A DNA stretch of 63,091 nt from Chlamydiota bacterium. Lineage in GTDB: Bacteria; Chlamydiota; Chlamydiia; Chlamydiales; Parachlamydiaceae. Below are positions 51,356 through 60,861 of this stretch, piece after piece. A model generated the notes under the pieces. That model saw only the letters and a program-made list of their open reading frames with translations. It searched no databases and was not told the DNA's origin. The stretch spans positions 1 to 63,091 of the forward strand of contig JABDCX010000009.1 in NCBI GenBank assembly GCA_013287915.1. Reading direction: 5' to 3'. The number at the start of each line of letters is the position of its first letter. Positions within the stretch are counted from its first letter, which is position 1. A program made the translations under genes and the position numbers.

Positions 51356-53155
51356 CTATAGTTTCTTCAAACGATCAACGATCGTGTTGTATCTTTCAAT
51401 TGCTTGAGCGTACAAAGCTGGATAAGCTTTCAATTCTTGAATCCTTTTGTGTTCAGCGGAAGCTAGTTCGCGAATCGCGGTCCCCTTTTTAGTTCTGTCT
51501 TTTCCTTTCGGCTCATTTTCAAGAGTTGAAATATTAGTCTCAAGAGCAACCAACATTTGACCGACTTCTTTGCCTTTTTGGATCCCTTCTTTAATTCCTT
51601 TTACACTTTCACCCAGTCGAGCGGACTCCGCTTTAAGGGCGCTAATGACCCCTTGTGTGTGTTGTGTTACTCGTCTGCAAACTTCGATATCTTGATTTAA
51701 AGTTCGTTGGCGATTGCGTATCTTTAATTTTTCTGCCTCTGTAGGTGTGCGCGTATAGAATTCAGAATCATTTTTGAGTTTTTCTCGGGCAGCGTTTATG
51801 TCCTCTGGTAATGTTTCATCAACCAGCTTCCTGAGTTCGTTCGCTCTCTGATCCAGCATCTTTCTTCGGGACTCTACAAGAACGATCCCTGCATGAACAT
51901 CTTGGACATCCTGGAAGTCGGCCGTCTGTTTAACAGCAAACTCCTCTAAAGAAGTCACTTTTCTATTGATCATTCCGATCGTGTCCGCCATTCCCTCATT
52001 AGAGACATCAAAGCTCACTTCTGCCTCTTCTAACTGCTCTACATCCTCCCCTTTGGCAATAGCCTTAGCCATTCGGTCTAAGTCTTCCTTGTGATGAGCA
52101 GAGAGGCGGTAATTCGGTGATTCCTCTATGTCTTTGATATCTTTCACGACATCTTGCCGCAAGGCACTGATTTTCTCTTTGATCTTCTTCTCTTCATCAG
52201 ATGGGACAAAAGCGGTTATCGCTTGTTTCCCCGTGTTGATCAGGCGAGCAAATGGACTTGCAGATGCATCTTTTCCCTGTGGCGCTTTTCTTGTTTTTTC
52301 GAGATTTGCCAATGCCTGTTTTAGCTCAACAATCTTCTCCATTTTCCCTTTTACATTACCCAAAGCTTGGTTATAGGGAACGGACATACTTTCAATCTTG
52401 GTGATTTCTTTTTGAACATCATTACAGGCCCTTTGTGCCCGTTGTAGGTAAATTTGTTTCAACTCCAGCTCTTTCTTTAGACGAGCTTGGACTGCCGGAT
52501 CAGTGGCTTGTTGCAATTGACGCTCTGTTTTATCCAAACTTTTTTCTCTCTTTGTTTTCTTTGCCTCTAACGCATCTAATTTTGATTTAAGAGCAGCTAC
52601 ATCGCCACCCATTGGTGTTGCTCCTGCATGCTCTTTAACTCCTATTGCTTCTTTTTCTATTACGCTAACCTTCTCCTCTAGGCGCTGCCTTCTTAGCTGA
52701 TCGACAGTCCCTTGCTTGGTGGCCAACAATTCTTTTGACGCTTTGAGCTGACTAATTTTGTAGAAGAAAACGATTTTGGCTAGTCCTCCAATTTTTTGTT
52801 CCACCTCGGAATAGGTATCGACCATCTTGCTAAAGCTCTTCAAAAAGCGCGCTTTGTCTGCTTCAGATAAAACTCTTCCTTTAATTTTAACCTCAGCGTG
52901 CGGATTCTCTAAGATTTTTTTTGCAATTTTCTTTGCTCCCCCCAGACCCATTGCCTCAGGGCCGCCGGTGTCGACTTCCATCCCCTTGTAGAGCTTCCCC
53001 TTTTCTCCAGCTGCTAGATTGATATAACGGACCTTACCGATAGTAGTATCATTTGCTTCCCCTTTTCCTACCCACAAATCGTGAGCTTGGCCTATATTCC
53101 ACTTAATTTTGCCCGCTCCCGAATCCCCACTACCCAATTTTTCATAGCCGCCCAT
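51356..53155 (-). CDS. Long coiled-coil hypothetical protein
   Basis: A 599-residue product starting at the ATG at 53155 (GGAGG four bases upstream). The Gly-rich first 30 residues are followed by a small globular part to about 130, then extended coiled-coil segments to the end. The coiled coils are interrupted by a short hydrophilic loop (APQGKDASASPFARLINTGK) and an acidic region (KGEDVEQLEEAEVSFDVS). No membrane segment, signal peptide or enzyme motif is present. Likely a structural or secreted scaffold. The similar style of the proteins at 54682-55905 suggests a local cluster of coiled-coil proteins on this strand. Confidence 0.7.
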   Translation of the reverse strand: MGGYEKLGSGDSGAGKIKWNIGQAHDLWVGKGEANDTTIGKVRYINLAAGEKGKLYKGMEVDTGGPEAMGLGGAKKIAKKILENPHAEVKIKGRVLSEADKARFLKSFSKMVDTYSEVEQKIGGLAKIVFFYKISQLKASKELLATKQGTVDQLRRQRLEEKVSVIEKEAIGVKEHAGATPMGGDVAALKSKLDALEAKKTKREKSLDKTERQLQQATDPAVQARLKKELELKQIYLQRAQRACNDVQKEITKIESMSVPYNQALGNVKGKMEKIVELKQALANLEKTRKAPQGKDASASPFARLINTGKQAITAFVPSDEEKKIKEKISALRQDVVKDIKDIEESPNYRLSAHHKEDLDRMAKAIAKGEDVEQLEEAEVSFDVSNEGMADTIGMINRKVTSLEEFAVKQTADFQDVQDVHAGIVLVESRRKMLDQRANELRKLVDETLPEDINAAREKLKNDSEFYTRTPTEAEKLKIRNRQRTLNQDIEVCRRVTQHTQGVISALKAESARLGESVKGIKEGIQKGKEVGQMLVALETNISTLENEPKGKDRTKKGTAIRELASAEHKRIQELKAYPALYAQAIERYNTIVDRLKKL

Positions 53156-53326
53156 AAAACCTCCTACAAAAACTCTTATTCTCATTTTATTATAATTGGT
53201 TTAATTATTCAAATAATTAGTTTGTTTATAATTTAATAGAAAATAGGCTGATTTTGAACAAACTTCCCTCTATTCAACTATTGAGCCACATGGTAAGATG
53301 GGTAGGCAAAAAACGGAGAGGCCGAA

Positions 53327-54685
53327 ATGGACATTTTAGTGATTGGAATCGGATATGTCGGGCTTGTTACGGGTACGTGCTTTGCCGAAATGGGGCATCA
53401 CGTCACCTGTTTAGACATTAACACCGCGAAAATTGACGCTCTTAATCAGGGGCATATTCCCATTTACGAACCTGGTTTAGAAGAGATCGTCAAACGCAAT
53501 GTGAAAGCGAAACGCCTTTTCTTCACAACCGATTATGCCAAAGCTGTGGCAAGCAGCTCCGTCTCTTTTATCTGCGTCGACACCCCCATTGCAGCCGATG
53601 GGCAAGCCAATTTAAAATTTGTGAAAGAGGTCTCTGCCGCAATTGGACGTCACATGGTGGATGAGATGGTGATCGTCAACAAGTCCACAGTACCGATTGG
53701 CACCCATTTGTTGGTCTCAGAAATTGTGGCAGAAGAGCTCCTTAAACGCGGCGTGAAGCACTCTTTCGACGTCGTCTCCAACCCCGAATTTCTCAAAGAG
53801 GGAAATGCCGTCAACGACTTTATGAAGCCCGACCGAGTCATCATCGGCACCCACTGCCCAAAAGCGGCTGCTCTTATGCGCGAAATCTATGCCCCCTTTA
53901 TGTTGAGCCACGAGAGGCTGATCCTGATGGACCCTCCCTCAGCAGAGCTCACCAAATACGCCTCTAATGCCATGCTGGCCGTCCGGATCTCGTTCATGAA
54001 TGAGCTTGCAAGACTTTGCGAAGAAACAGGCGCTAATATCAACCAAGTGCGCAAAGGGATGGGCGCCGACAAGCGGATTGGCTACCATTTTCTCTATCCA
54101 GGACCCGGTTTTGGTGGCTCATGCCTGCCTAAGGATATCCGTGCGCTTCAATTGCAAGCTGAAAAATATGGATGTTCCCTCTCAGTCATCGAAGCCGCTG
54201 ACAAAGCGAATGCCAAACAAAAAATGCGCTTGGGAGAGAAGGTCGAAACTTACTTTGCTACGCGCGGAGGGCTATCTGAACGCACGATCGGCATCTTGGG
54301 GCTCGCCTTTAAACCAGACACTGACGACATGCGGGAAGCACCCTCCTTAACGCTGATCGCCCATTTGCTGAGCCGAGGAGCCTCTGTGCGCCTCTTTGAT
54401 CCCGTTGCGATGGAAAACGCTAAACGCCTCCTCCCCGACTCCACAGCCATCACCTGGTGTGCTGACGAACTTGAGGCCGCCACAAGCGCAGATGCCCTGG
54501 TGCTCGTCACCGAGTGGAAGCAGTTTCGCTTCCTCGCCTTTACAGAGATGTTAAGTGTAATGAAAGGTAGCGCTTTCTTCGATGGCCGCAACCAGTACCA
54601 CCCCGAAGAGATGCTCGCCAAGGGCTTTGACTACATGGCAATTGGCATTCCCCACACCTCTGCCACAGCTAATTACCTGAGTTAA
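53327..54685 (+). CDS. ugd: UDP-glucose 6-dehydrogenase
   Basis: Oxidises UDP-glucose to UDP-glucuronate with two NAD+. The 452-residue product has VIGIGYVGLVTGTCFAEMGH (NAD site), STVPIGT, PEFLKEGNAVNDF, the catalytic GPGFGGSCLPKD with Cys, FKPDTDDMREAPS and FDGRNQY, all family hallmarks in order. GGAGAGG precedes the ATG. Together with the sugar transferase at 46800 it suggests surface polysaccharide synthesis. Confidence 0.96.
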   Translation: MDILVIGIGYVGLVTGTCFAEMGHHVTCLDINTAKIDALNQGHIPIYEPGLEEIVKRNVKAKRLFFTTDYAKAVASSSVSFICVDTPIAADGQANLKFVKEVSAAIGRHMVDEMVIVNKSTVPIGTHLLVSEIVAEELLKRGVKHSFDVVSNPEFLKEGNAVNDFMKPDRVIIGTHCPKAAALMREIYAPFMLSHERLILMDPPSAELTKYASNAMLAVRISFMNELARLCEETGANINQVRKGMGADKRIGYHFLYPGPGFGGSCLPKDIRALQLQAEKYGCSLSVIEAADKANAKQKMRLGEKVETYFATRGGLSERTIGILGLAFKPDTDDMREAPSLTLIAHLLSRGASVRLFDPVAMENAKRLLPDSTAITWCADELEAATSADALVLVTEWKQFRFLAFTEMLSVMKGSAFFDGRNQYHPEEMLAKGFDYMAIGIPHTSATANYLS

Positions 54686-55278
54686 TCATGTTGAGGTTCG
54701 TCGGGGCCGTACTTGGCTTCGATGGCTCTGATCTCATCTTCGAGCTTTTGAAGTTTTGTACGCAGTTGATGGACTTCTGGTTGCACATCTGCAACTTTGT
54801 TCGCGAGGTGTTGTCTGAACCCCTCAAACCCGGCCTTTTCGTCTTGGAGCTCGCCGGGGTATTCTTCTGGCAGCAGCTCGTGTACGGTGCGCGCCTGATC
54901 GTAAAAAAGCTGTTTTTGTTGTTTTTTGAGTGCTGAGAGCTCTTGCTCTTTCTGCTTCAATAATTGTCTCGTTGAGGTGTATTCACTCCTTTTTTGCAAG
55001 TAGGAACCCTCAATTTCTTTCTGCTCATGGGGAGCCAAACTTGCATAATCAACTTTAAGCGATCGAGCAGCAGCAGGCTCTCCTGAGGGAGGAATGACGT
55101 CCCGTTTTACGACTCGGCTCATGTTGCTCGTTTTGCCAGTAAAGCCTAAGTTTTTGGCAGCAGTTTCGCTAGCCTTCAGGACGTCCGCACTACTCTTCCC
55201 TGAACTGCCCCATAAATAGCCGGTGATCATTTGATAGATGCCACCGACAAATCCTTGGTTTCCAGTTGGATTAACCAT
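54682..55278 (-). CDS. Coiled-coil protein, tandem paralogue 1
   Basis: The 198-residue product begins at ATG 55278 (GGAGGGA upstream); an open extension to 55299 is ignored. A short Gly-rich, hydrophobic N-terminus (GFVGGIYQMITGYLWG) precedes a Ser/Lys-rich linker with VKRDVIPPSGE, and the C-terminal half is a coiled coil with two helical arms. The same order (linker with EREALTPSGK, then coiled coil) recurs in the gene just upstream, so the two are probably duplicates. It converges on ugd with a 4-base overlap. Confidence 0.7.
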   Translation of the reverse strand: MVNPTGNQGFVGGIYQMITGYLWGSSGKSSADVLKASETAAKNLGFTGKTSNMSRVVKRDVIPPSGEPAAARSLKVDYASLAPHEQKEIEGSYLQKRSEYTSTRQLLKQKEQELSALKKQQKQLFYDQARTVHELLPEEYPGELQDEKAGFEGFRQHLANKVADVQPEVHQLRTKLQKLEDEIRAIEAKYGPDEPQHD

Positions 55279-55302
55279 GACTATCCCTCCAATCAACACG
55301 GG

Positions 55303-55905
55303 CTAATCGTCACTCTCGGGGACCTGTTTCCTGAGTTCTTCAATTGTTGCTTCGAGGTCTTCCACTTCTTGGCGCAGCTGCTTTATCTGAGGTTGCAAAT
55401 CGTTTTTTGCTTTGGTCCTTGATTTTTGTTGGCTTTCATAATTTTCTTTTTCCTCTAAGACCTCTGCATCGTCCTCACCCCGACCCATGAATCCGCGCAT
55501 GTGGGTGGCGTGCTTGGTATACTCAATTTTGATTTCATTGTTTAATTTGTTAAATTGCATTTCCTTCATCTGCAATGCTTGCTTTTTTGTTTTTAGTTGC
55601 TTTACTGCTCCTTCCAGCTGTTGGGCTGGGTCTTCTGATGGACGCACAGCGCCCAAACCCGGAGCCATTTTTGGCGAGTGAGCATCGACATCCTTTCCAG
55701 AAGGGGTAAGCGCTTCACGTTCCACAAACGCGCTAATCGCATTTGAACCCTTTGTTTTTCCTAATTTTCCCGAAGCAATGTGACTCGCTTTGCTTACAGA
55801 CTCTTGGCCCTTCTCCTGAGTCTTCCCTGTCACCAAATCCCTCACCTGATGAAAAAAATGTGGGATTTTTCCTTCACCCTTATGGCCACCTGCTGGACTG
55901 GTCAT
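55303..55905 (-). CDS. Coiled-coil protein, tandem paralogue 2
   Basis: The 200-residue product (GGAGGG before the ATG) has a Gly/Lys-rich N-terminus, a linker containing VEREALTPSGKD and MAPGLGA, and two coiled-coil arms (KQLKTKKQALQMKEMQFNKL; QIKQLRQEVEDLEATIEEL). It shares linker pattern and layout with the gene 24 bases downstream. No membrane segment or signal peptide is visible. Function unknown; secretion-substrate-type proteins of intracellular bacteria often look like this, but there is no direct evidence. Confidence 0.7.
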   Translation of the reverse strand: MTSPAGGHKGEGKIPHFFHQVRDLVTGKTQEKGQESVSKASHIASGKLGKTKGSNAISAFVEREALTPSGKDVDAHSPKMAPGLGAVRPSEDPAQQLEGAVKQLKTKKQALQMKEMQFNKLNNEIKIEYTKHATHMRGFMGRGEDDAEVLEEKENYESQQKSRTKAKNDLQPQIKQLRQEVEDLEATIEELRKQVPESDD

Positions 55906-56057
55906 ACGACCCTCCTTTGTCTTCGCAATTACAACACATATAATAACAGAACAAATACATATTCTTATTATATAGTTAAAAAATAATTTATAGCAATATT
56001 GGATTATATGATTTTTAGAAGATTGTAAGAAGACAATGGAGACTAGGTCTAATTTTC

Positions 56058-56137
56058 AACGCAGAGGCAGGGAGACAGAGAGTCGCAGAGAAGCGGCTTT
56101 CCCTCTCTGCGTCTCTCTGTCTCCGCGTCTCTGCGTT
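56058..56137. repeat. Complete palindromic CTCTGCGT-type repeat, second copy
   Basis: The left arm starts AACGCAGAGGCAGGGAGACA and the right arm ends with TGTCTCCGCGTCTCTGCGTT, and inner parts pair as AGAGAGTCGCAGAG with CTCTGCGTCTCTCT apart from single mismatches. Arms are about 37 bases around a very short loop near 56097. Same family as 49292-49381. It lies downstream of ftsH. Confidence 0.75.
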
Positions 56138-56184
56138 AAATTTCTGTTTCTTTAGGTCACTTATGACTTATGGGTAATAGGATG

Positions 56185-56206
56185 CGGGCACGGGCGCGTT
56201 CAAGAA
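56185..56206. repeat. Dispersed GC-rich 22-bp repeat, copy 2
   Basis: The unit reads CGGGCACGGGCGCGTTCA at its start and matches 5633-5654 at 20 of 22 bases. It lies just past the 3' end of ftsH. Confidence 0.5.
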
Positions 56207-56237
56207 GCTACGCCTTCACTGTCCCTGCTAGGGCCTA

Positions 56238-58967
56238 CTACCCTTTGGTGAAGGCGAGCTTGCTAGCCTCAGGGGGTGGGGGCGGTGGCACAGGTGAAGG
56301 GGTCTTGTGGAGCTCGTCGGCCTTTTTGAGGCGGGAGCGCTTTTCGTCGGCGTTCCAGTTGCCTTCCACGATGCAGCGGATGTCTTCGGAGTCGAGCGTT
56401 TCAAACTCGATCAACATCTGCGTCATGAGTTCGACCTTTTCTTTCTCTTTTAAGATGATATCCATGGCTGTTTGGTGCGCTGCATCGAGAATGCGACGGA
56501 TCTCCTCGTCGATAGCTTTAGCGGTCACCTCGGAGTATTTCTTCTCAGCCGCTCCGCCCATGCCAAGATATTGGGATCCTTCCGATTTCTCATCATATGA
56601 AACGGCGCCCATCTTATCACTCATGCCCCATTCGCAAACCATGCTTCTGGCAAGCTGTGTGGCACGTTCGATATCTTGGCGTGCTCCACTTGAAACGTCA
56701 CCGACAAAAACCTCTTCGGCGCAGCGGCCGCCCATCAGCACAGCGAGCTGGTCATGGAGTTCTTTTCTCCAATAGCTAACGCGGTTTTTCTTCGGAAGAA
56801 ACATCGTCGCGCCCAAAGAGAGACCGCGCGGAATGATGGTCACTTTATCGACCGGATCGCTATTCTTGACGACGAGTCCAACGATCGTGTGGCCTGCCTC
56901 GTGATAGGCTGTCGTACGCTTTTCCCCTTCGTCGATCTCAAGACTGCGCCTTTCCTTGCCGTAAAGCACCTTGTCGCGAGCTTCAACAGTGTCTTGCGCA
57001 GTGACGGCAGAACGCCCTTTGCGAGCCGCTAAGAGGGCGGCTTCGTTCAAAAGGTTTGCCAAGTCTGCACCAGAAGAACCAGGCGTGCTGCGAGCAATCG
57101 CCATCAGGTCAACGCTCGGATCCATTTTAATTTTCTTGGCATGCACCTTCAAAATGTCGTAGCGCCCCTTAATATCGGGGAGATTGATGATCACCCTGCG
57201 GTCGAAGCGACCAGGGCGCAAAAGGGCTTTATCCAAGACGTCAGGTCGGTTTGTAGCAGCCATGAGGATGACCCCCTCATTGGTGTCAAAGCCATCCATC
57301 TCGACAAGCAATTGGTTCAACGTTTGTTCCCGTTCGTCGTGCCCGCCGCCAATGCCAGCGCCGCGGTGGCGTCCAACAGCGTCAATCTCATCGATAAAGA
57401 CGATGCAGGGAGCACTCTTCTTCGCTTGATCGAAAAGATCGCGGATACGGCTTGCACCCACCCCGACAAACATCTCGACAAAATCGGATCCAGAGATCGA
57501 GAAGAAGGGGCGGTCAGCTTCCCCTGCAACAGCTTTGGCAATGAGCGTCTTCCCTGTTCCTGGAGGCCCGATGCACAAGACGCCTTTTGGGATATGGCCG
57601 CCCAGTGCGGTAAACTTCTGTGGACTCTTCAAAAACTCGACGATCTCTTGCAGTTCTTCAAGGGCTTCATCGATCCCAGCCACATCCTTGAACGTCACCT
57701 TATTCGTCCCCTTCACCATAAGCTTAGCAGGCGATTTTCCGAAGTTCATCGCTCCCGCTCCCATCCCTTTCATTTGGCGGGAGAAGACGAAATAGAGGAC
57801 GAGCATGATCAAAATGAGCGGAAGCGCCGTGACGAGATAACTCATGTAGTTGGGCGCTGGCTCTTCACTCTTAAAAGTCTTTTCCAAAACAGTGTTCAGA
57901 GGCTGATCGGGTGCCTTAAAAATGCCGCCGCGGTTCGTTGGGAAATTCGCCCACTCTTCTTTGGCTGTCACAAACCAGTGGTTAAACTGCTCGGCATCTT
58001 GCTTTTCCAATGTGCGTGTCGAAACCTCTTGGTTATTGAAAAACCAAATGACATTGGCAACGCTTTGCTTCGCTTTGTCGAGTTGAGCTAGATTGTCATC
58101 CATCTTAGCATCGAGAAGGTGCGCCTTTTCCAACATGTCGAGGTAATTTCTGACGCTGCGGAGCTTCGTCAACCGCGCGTGCTCCTCCACTTGATTCAAA
58201 TCGTCGCTAATCCCATTCAAGCTCGAAAGCGCTGTTGAAAAAAAAGCCACTTTTTCAGTCGGAGTCGCTTTATCATTCGCGCGCATTTCCCCGATTGATT
58301 TATCTAAATCCTTCAGCCTCTGCTTCATCAACTCATTGCCAATGCCGAGCATGGGAGAGCGGAAGCCTGTTACGAGATCGGCTAATTTACTCCCAAATTC
58401 ACCGGTCGCTTCTGCTGTTGGGGCAACGCCCAATGCGCTAAAACTCTTTTGCAAGTCTGCCAAACTCAAGACATTCTTTCTTGCCAGTTGTGAAATGACG
58501 ATGCTATTATCGTGATCTTGCGTGCTGTAGAATGGATCGACAACGACATAGCCGCTCGATGGTACAGGCTGTCCGGATAACTGCAAGTACCAATCGGCGG
58601 AGTCGATGATTTTTGAATGTTGCGCTGTAACCTCTTGAGAAAGATGTTCCCGTTGGTTTTTTAAATCGTGGCTCGTGCTCAAGAGCTCCAAAAACTTGTA
58701 TCGATTTTTTCCCTCGTCGGTCAAGCGGTCTCTAAAACGTCCGCTAAAAGTGACGAGGTTATCGTTGATTGCCGTCTTGCGGCTGTCTTCGGGTTGGATG
58801 AGCTGTAAGTTGACGAGAGGCTCAAGCTGATAACTAAAGGCGACTTTGGCAAATTTTGTTTCAATAAACCCTTGCACCATCAGGCCTAAGAAAAAAAGGG
58901 CCATCAAAAACCATACGATGCTGTTCGAAAAGTTGCCTTTGTAGTCTTGATTTTTGTCATCCGCCAT
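56238..58967 (-). CDS. ftsH: ATP-dependent zinc metalloprotease FtsH
   Basis: Membrane-anchored AAA protease for quality control of membrane and cytoplasmic proteins. Start placed at ATG 58967 (AGG upstream), giving 909 residues, the large chlamydial size. It has a membrane span near residue 20 ([18 protein letters not shown]), a long periplasmic domain and a second span ([18 protein letters not shown]). Walker [18 protein letters not shown], Walker [12 protein letters not shown], the [22 protein letters not shown] and the zinc motif [10 protein letters not shown] follow. The C-terminus ends with a proline run ([14 protein letters not shown]). Upstream reading to 59183 overlaps tilS and is not used. 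Confidence 0.97.
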   Translation of the reverse strand: MADDKNQDYKGNFSNSIVWFLMALFFLGLMVQGFIETKFAKVAFSYQLEPLVNLQLIQPEDSRKTAINDNLVTFSGRFRDRLTDEGKNRYKFLELLSTSHDLKNQREHLSQEVTAQHSKIIDSADWYLQLSGQPVPSSGYVVVDPFYSTQDHDNSIVISQLARKNVLSLADLQKSFSALGVAPTAEATGEFGSKLADLVTGFRSPMLGIGNELMKQRLKDLDKSIGEMRANDKATPTEKVAFFSTALSSLNGISDDLNQVEEHARLTKLRSVRNYLDMLEKAHLLDAKMDDNLAQLDKAKQSVANVIWFFNNQEVSTRTLEKQDAEQFNHWFVTAKEEWANFPTNRGGIFKAPDQPLNTVLEKTFKSEEPAPNYMSYLVTALPLILIMLVLYFVFSRQMKGMGAGAMNFGKSPAKLMVKGTNKVTFKDVAGIDEALEELQEIVEFLKSPQKFTALGGHIPKGVLCIGPPGTGKTLIAKAVAGEADRPFFSISGSDFVEMFVGVGASRIRDLFDQAKKSAPCIVFIDEIDAVGRHRGAGIGGGHDEREQTLNQLLVEMDGFDTNEGVILMAATNRPDVLDKALLRPGRFDRRVIINLPDIKGRYDILKVHAKKIKMDPSVDLMAIARSTPGSSGADLANLLNEAALLAARKGRSAVTAQDTVEARDKVLYGKERRSLEIDEGEKRTTAYHEAGHTIVGLVVKNSDPVDKVTIIPRGLSLGATMFLPKKNRVSYWRKELHDQLAVLMGGRCAEEVFVGDVSSGARQDIERATQLARSMVCEWGMSDKMGAVSYDEKSEGSQYLGMGGAAEKKYSEVTAKAIDEEIRRILDAAHQTAMDIILKEKEKVELMTQMLIEFETLDSEDIRCIVEGNWNADEKRSRLKKADELHKTPSPVPPPPPPEASKLAFTKG

Positions 58968-59092
58968 GGGAACCTGCTTTTTTCGACTGTATTTGGAATT
59001 TGATCTTAACGCATTGAACCTGTATAGGTTATATAAGCAATTCCAAGACACTCTAAATTTGTTCTGAATCTTACCACACAACACATTCGGTA

Positions 59093-60448
59093 TCAACCGT
59101 AAAGAGTAAACATCAACTGCATCCATTGCGTCGTTGCTTCGCTCGACGATCGTTCCAGCCGTTGCCCTGTGAGCAATTCGCATGCCAACTTCCCATCAGA
59201 AACTAAGACGGGAGCCAGGCGTCTCAAAAAAGCAGGCACTTTGTGATCCGTCCACCATTTTGAAAGAGGGTTTGAGCCGGGGTAGAAATGGGAAAGGTCG
59301 GGCGGATGCAACTCGTAACGAGCTGCTGGGACGACGATTGTTCCCTCCCCTTTCCATAGCTCTTTCCACGAACAACGAGAGGGCTGAGAAGTCGCAACTA
59401 ATGAACTTTTTACTTTCCATTTTCCCCACGCCACTTCTTGATCTAACCCTATCTTGACCTTTTCGGAGGGAGGGCATAGCATCGGTGCATTACAAATAAA
59501 AATTTGTTTTCGATCGAGATAGAAGGTGATGTTTTGGAAAGGGAGCGATTTGTTTGCTTTACCGCTCAAAAGCAGGTGTGAAACGGTATCGACAGCTTCG
59601 CGCGAAATCGCCACTTGAAACTGTTCGCTTAACTGGCGAATTAAAAATTTGAGTTCAAGTGGATGGAGTTCTTGAAAAGCGTTGAGATCCAAATGGTAAC
59701 CAAAAGGCCCTTTGATGGCCGCATCTAAATAGGCGGCAATGCGCTCGCTCAAATACCCTTGCAATTCTTGAGATTCTTTTGCCAACCGGCAAAGGCCTGG
59801 CAGCGCCTGCTTGCCAAAGCTTTCACAAAGCATAGGGATCATCTCTGACCGCATCCTGCCGCGCAAAAAGCGACAGTCGCGATTGGTCCAATCCTCAACC
59901 ACTGGAAGCTGATGCTGTTCGACGTAAGATAAAATATGTTGCTTGCTCACCTCTAGCAACGGACGCCAAACCGCCACCCCATTCAAATCGATGGTGGGGT
60001 GAATCCCTGATAAAAAAGGGAGAGTACTCCCCTCAAATAGACGCTTCAAAACTGTTTCAGCAAGATCATCGCTCTGATGTCCTGTCACAACGGCCTGGTA
60101 CCCATGCGCACGTGCGAGCTCAGCAAAAAAGCGGTACCTCTCTTCGCGGCAAGCACTTTCCAAATTTCCTGAAAGAGCAGCTGGGTTTAACACCTTCTCA
60201 TGGTAGGGAAAGCCCATTTGACGCACATAAGCGCCAATCTGCTTGGCTTCCTGTTCGCTTTCATCGCGCCAACGGTGGTCGACGTGCGCTACCCCTATTT
60301 TCAAAGGGAACTCTTTGACATACTCTGTTAGCGCATGGAAAAGAGCCATCGAATCAGGGCCCCCTGACAAGGCAATCAACAAAGGCTGCGCATGATCGCA
60401 ATGGGAGCTTAAAAACTCTTGAAGGGCAAGGGCAATCGGATTTTTCAT
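59093..60448 (-). CDS. tilS: tRNA(Ile)-lysidine synthase
   Basis: Modifies C34 of tRNA-Ile(CAU) to lysidine, changing decoding from AUG to AUA. The 451-residue product has the PP-loop LIALSGGPDSMALFHAL, AHVDHRWRDES, TGHQSDDLAETVL, WRPLLEVSKQHIL and VEDWTNRDCRFLRGRMR, plus the C-terminal TilS domains. The tilS-ftsH order is the chlamydial one. ATG overlaps the stop of the GYF_2 gene by four bases. Confidence 0.95.
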   Translation of the reverse strand: MKNPIALALQEFLSSHCDHAQPLLIALSGGPDSMALFHALTEYVKEFPLKIGVAHVDHRWRDESEQEAKQIGAYVRQMGFPYHEKVLNPAALSGNLESACREERYRFFAELARAHGYQAVVTGHQSDDLAETVLKRLFEGSTLPFLSGIHPTIDLNGVAVWRPLLEVSKQHILSYVEQHQLPVVEDWTNRDCRFLRGRMRSEMIPMLCESFGKQALPGLCRLAKESQELQGYLSERIAAYLDAAIKGPFGYHLDLNAFQELHPLELKFLIRQLSEQFQVAISREAVDTVSHLLLSGKANKSLPFQNITFYLDRKQIFICNAPMLCPPSEKVKIGLDQEVAWGKWKVKSSLVATSQPSRCSWKELWKGEGTIVVPAARYELHPPDLSHFYPGSNPLSKWWTDHKVPAFLRRLAPVLVSDGKLACELLTGQRLERSSSEATTQWMQLMFTLYG

Positions 60449-60783
60449 GGTTCAAGATAGAGTTGTAATAGAAAATAGAGAAGGACGAGGATTGCAATCA
60501 CCCACCAATAAAGATAAGGAGGCTCTAAACCACCTTCTAAAACGATATCTTCCCCAAACTTCTTTGGTCGAGAGGGTCTGAGGGTCTCTTCTGGGGGGGG
60601 TTCAGGCTCTTTCTCATCGCGAAAAAGGTCTTTGAGTTCCGGGATTGCGCGGATCGGTTTCCATTGGTCGAATCCCTCGCGCCACGCATAGGTGTCGGGG
60701 GTTAAACGCCTGTCCCGTTTGAGTTCCTCTACCGTAAAAGGCCCTTCTGCCTTCCCCTGAATGTCGATGTACCAAACCTTCAT
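60445..60783 (-). CDS. GYF_2-domain (DUF4339) membrane protein
   Basis: A 112-residue product starting at ATG 60783 (GGAAGGA upstream). The N-terminal 50 residues WYIDIQGKAEGPFTVEEL and TYAWREGFDQWKPIRAIPEL form a GYF_2/DUF4339 domain, a small peptide-binding fold. A Pro/Glu-rich linker (EPEPPPEETLRPSRP) and a C-terminal membrane helix (WWVIAILVLLYFLLQLYL) follow. It is probably tail-anchored, with the domain in the cytoplasm. It is coupled to tilS by a 4-base overlap. Confidence 0.8.
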   Translation of the reverse strand: MKVWYIDIQGKAEGPFTVEELKRDRRLTPDTYAWREGFDQWKPIRAIPELKDLFRDEKEPEPPPEETLRPSRPKKFGEDIVLEGGLEPPYLYWWVIAILVLLYFLLQLYLEP

Positions 60784-60803
60784 ACTGATTCCTTCCTGCC
60801 ACA

Positions 60804-60833
60804 TTGTAACAAATAGAGGAATTGTTGTATTAT
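60804..60833 (+). promoter_or_regulatory. Candidate lptF promoter
   Basis: TTGTAA (60804-60809) and TATTAT (60828-60833) are 18 bases apart. They lie in the short divergent gap before the forward permease pair. Confidence 0.45.
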
Positions 60834-60861
60834 CTAATGTCAACTGAGGAAGAGAAATCCA

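Larger units (their letters stand above)
55906..56237. other. Intergenic region between ftsH and the coiled-coil genes
   Basis: A 332-base gap without a credible gene. It contains an AT-rich part (55920-56040, with the promoter region of the coiled-coil pair), the palindromic repeat at 56058-56137 and the GC-rich repeat at 56185-56206. The short forward reading frame over the ftsH end is a shadow. Confidence 0.6.

Noticed and set aside
56170-56775. 201-codon forward frame at the end of ftsH
   Set aside because: Antisense to the conserved C-terminal part of FtsH; composition is that of a shadow.
58968-59183. 72-residue upstream extension of FtsH
   Set aside because: It would overlap tilS and begins with residues unlike FtsH; the ATG at 58967 gives the family start and membrane span.
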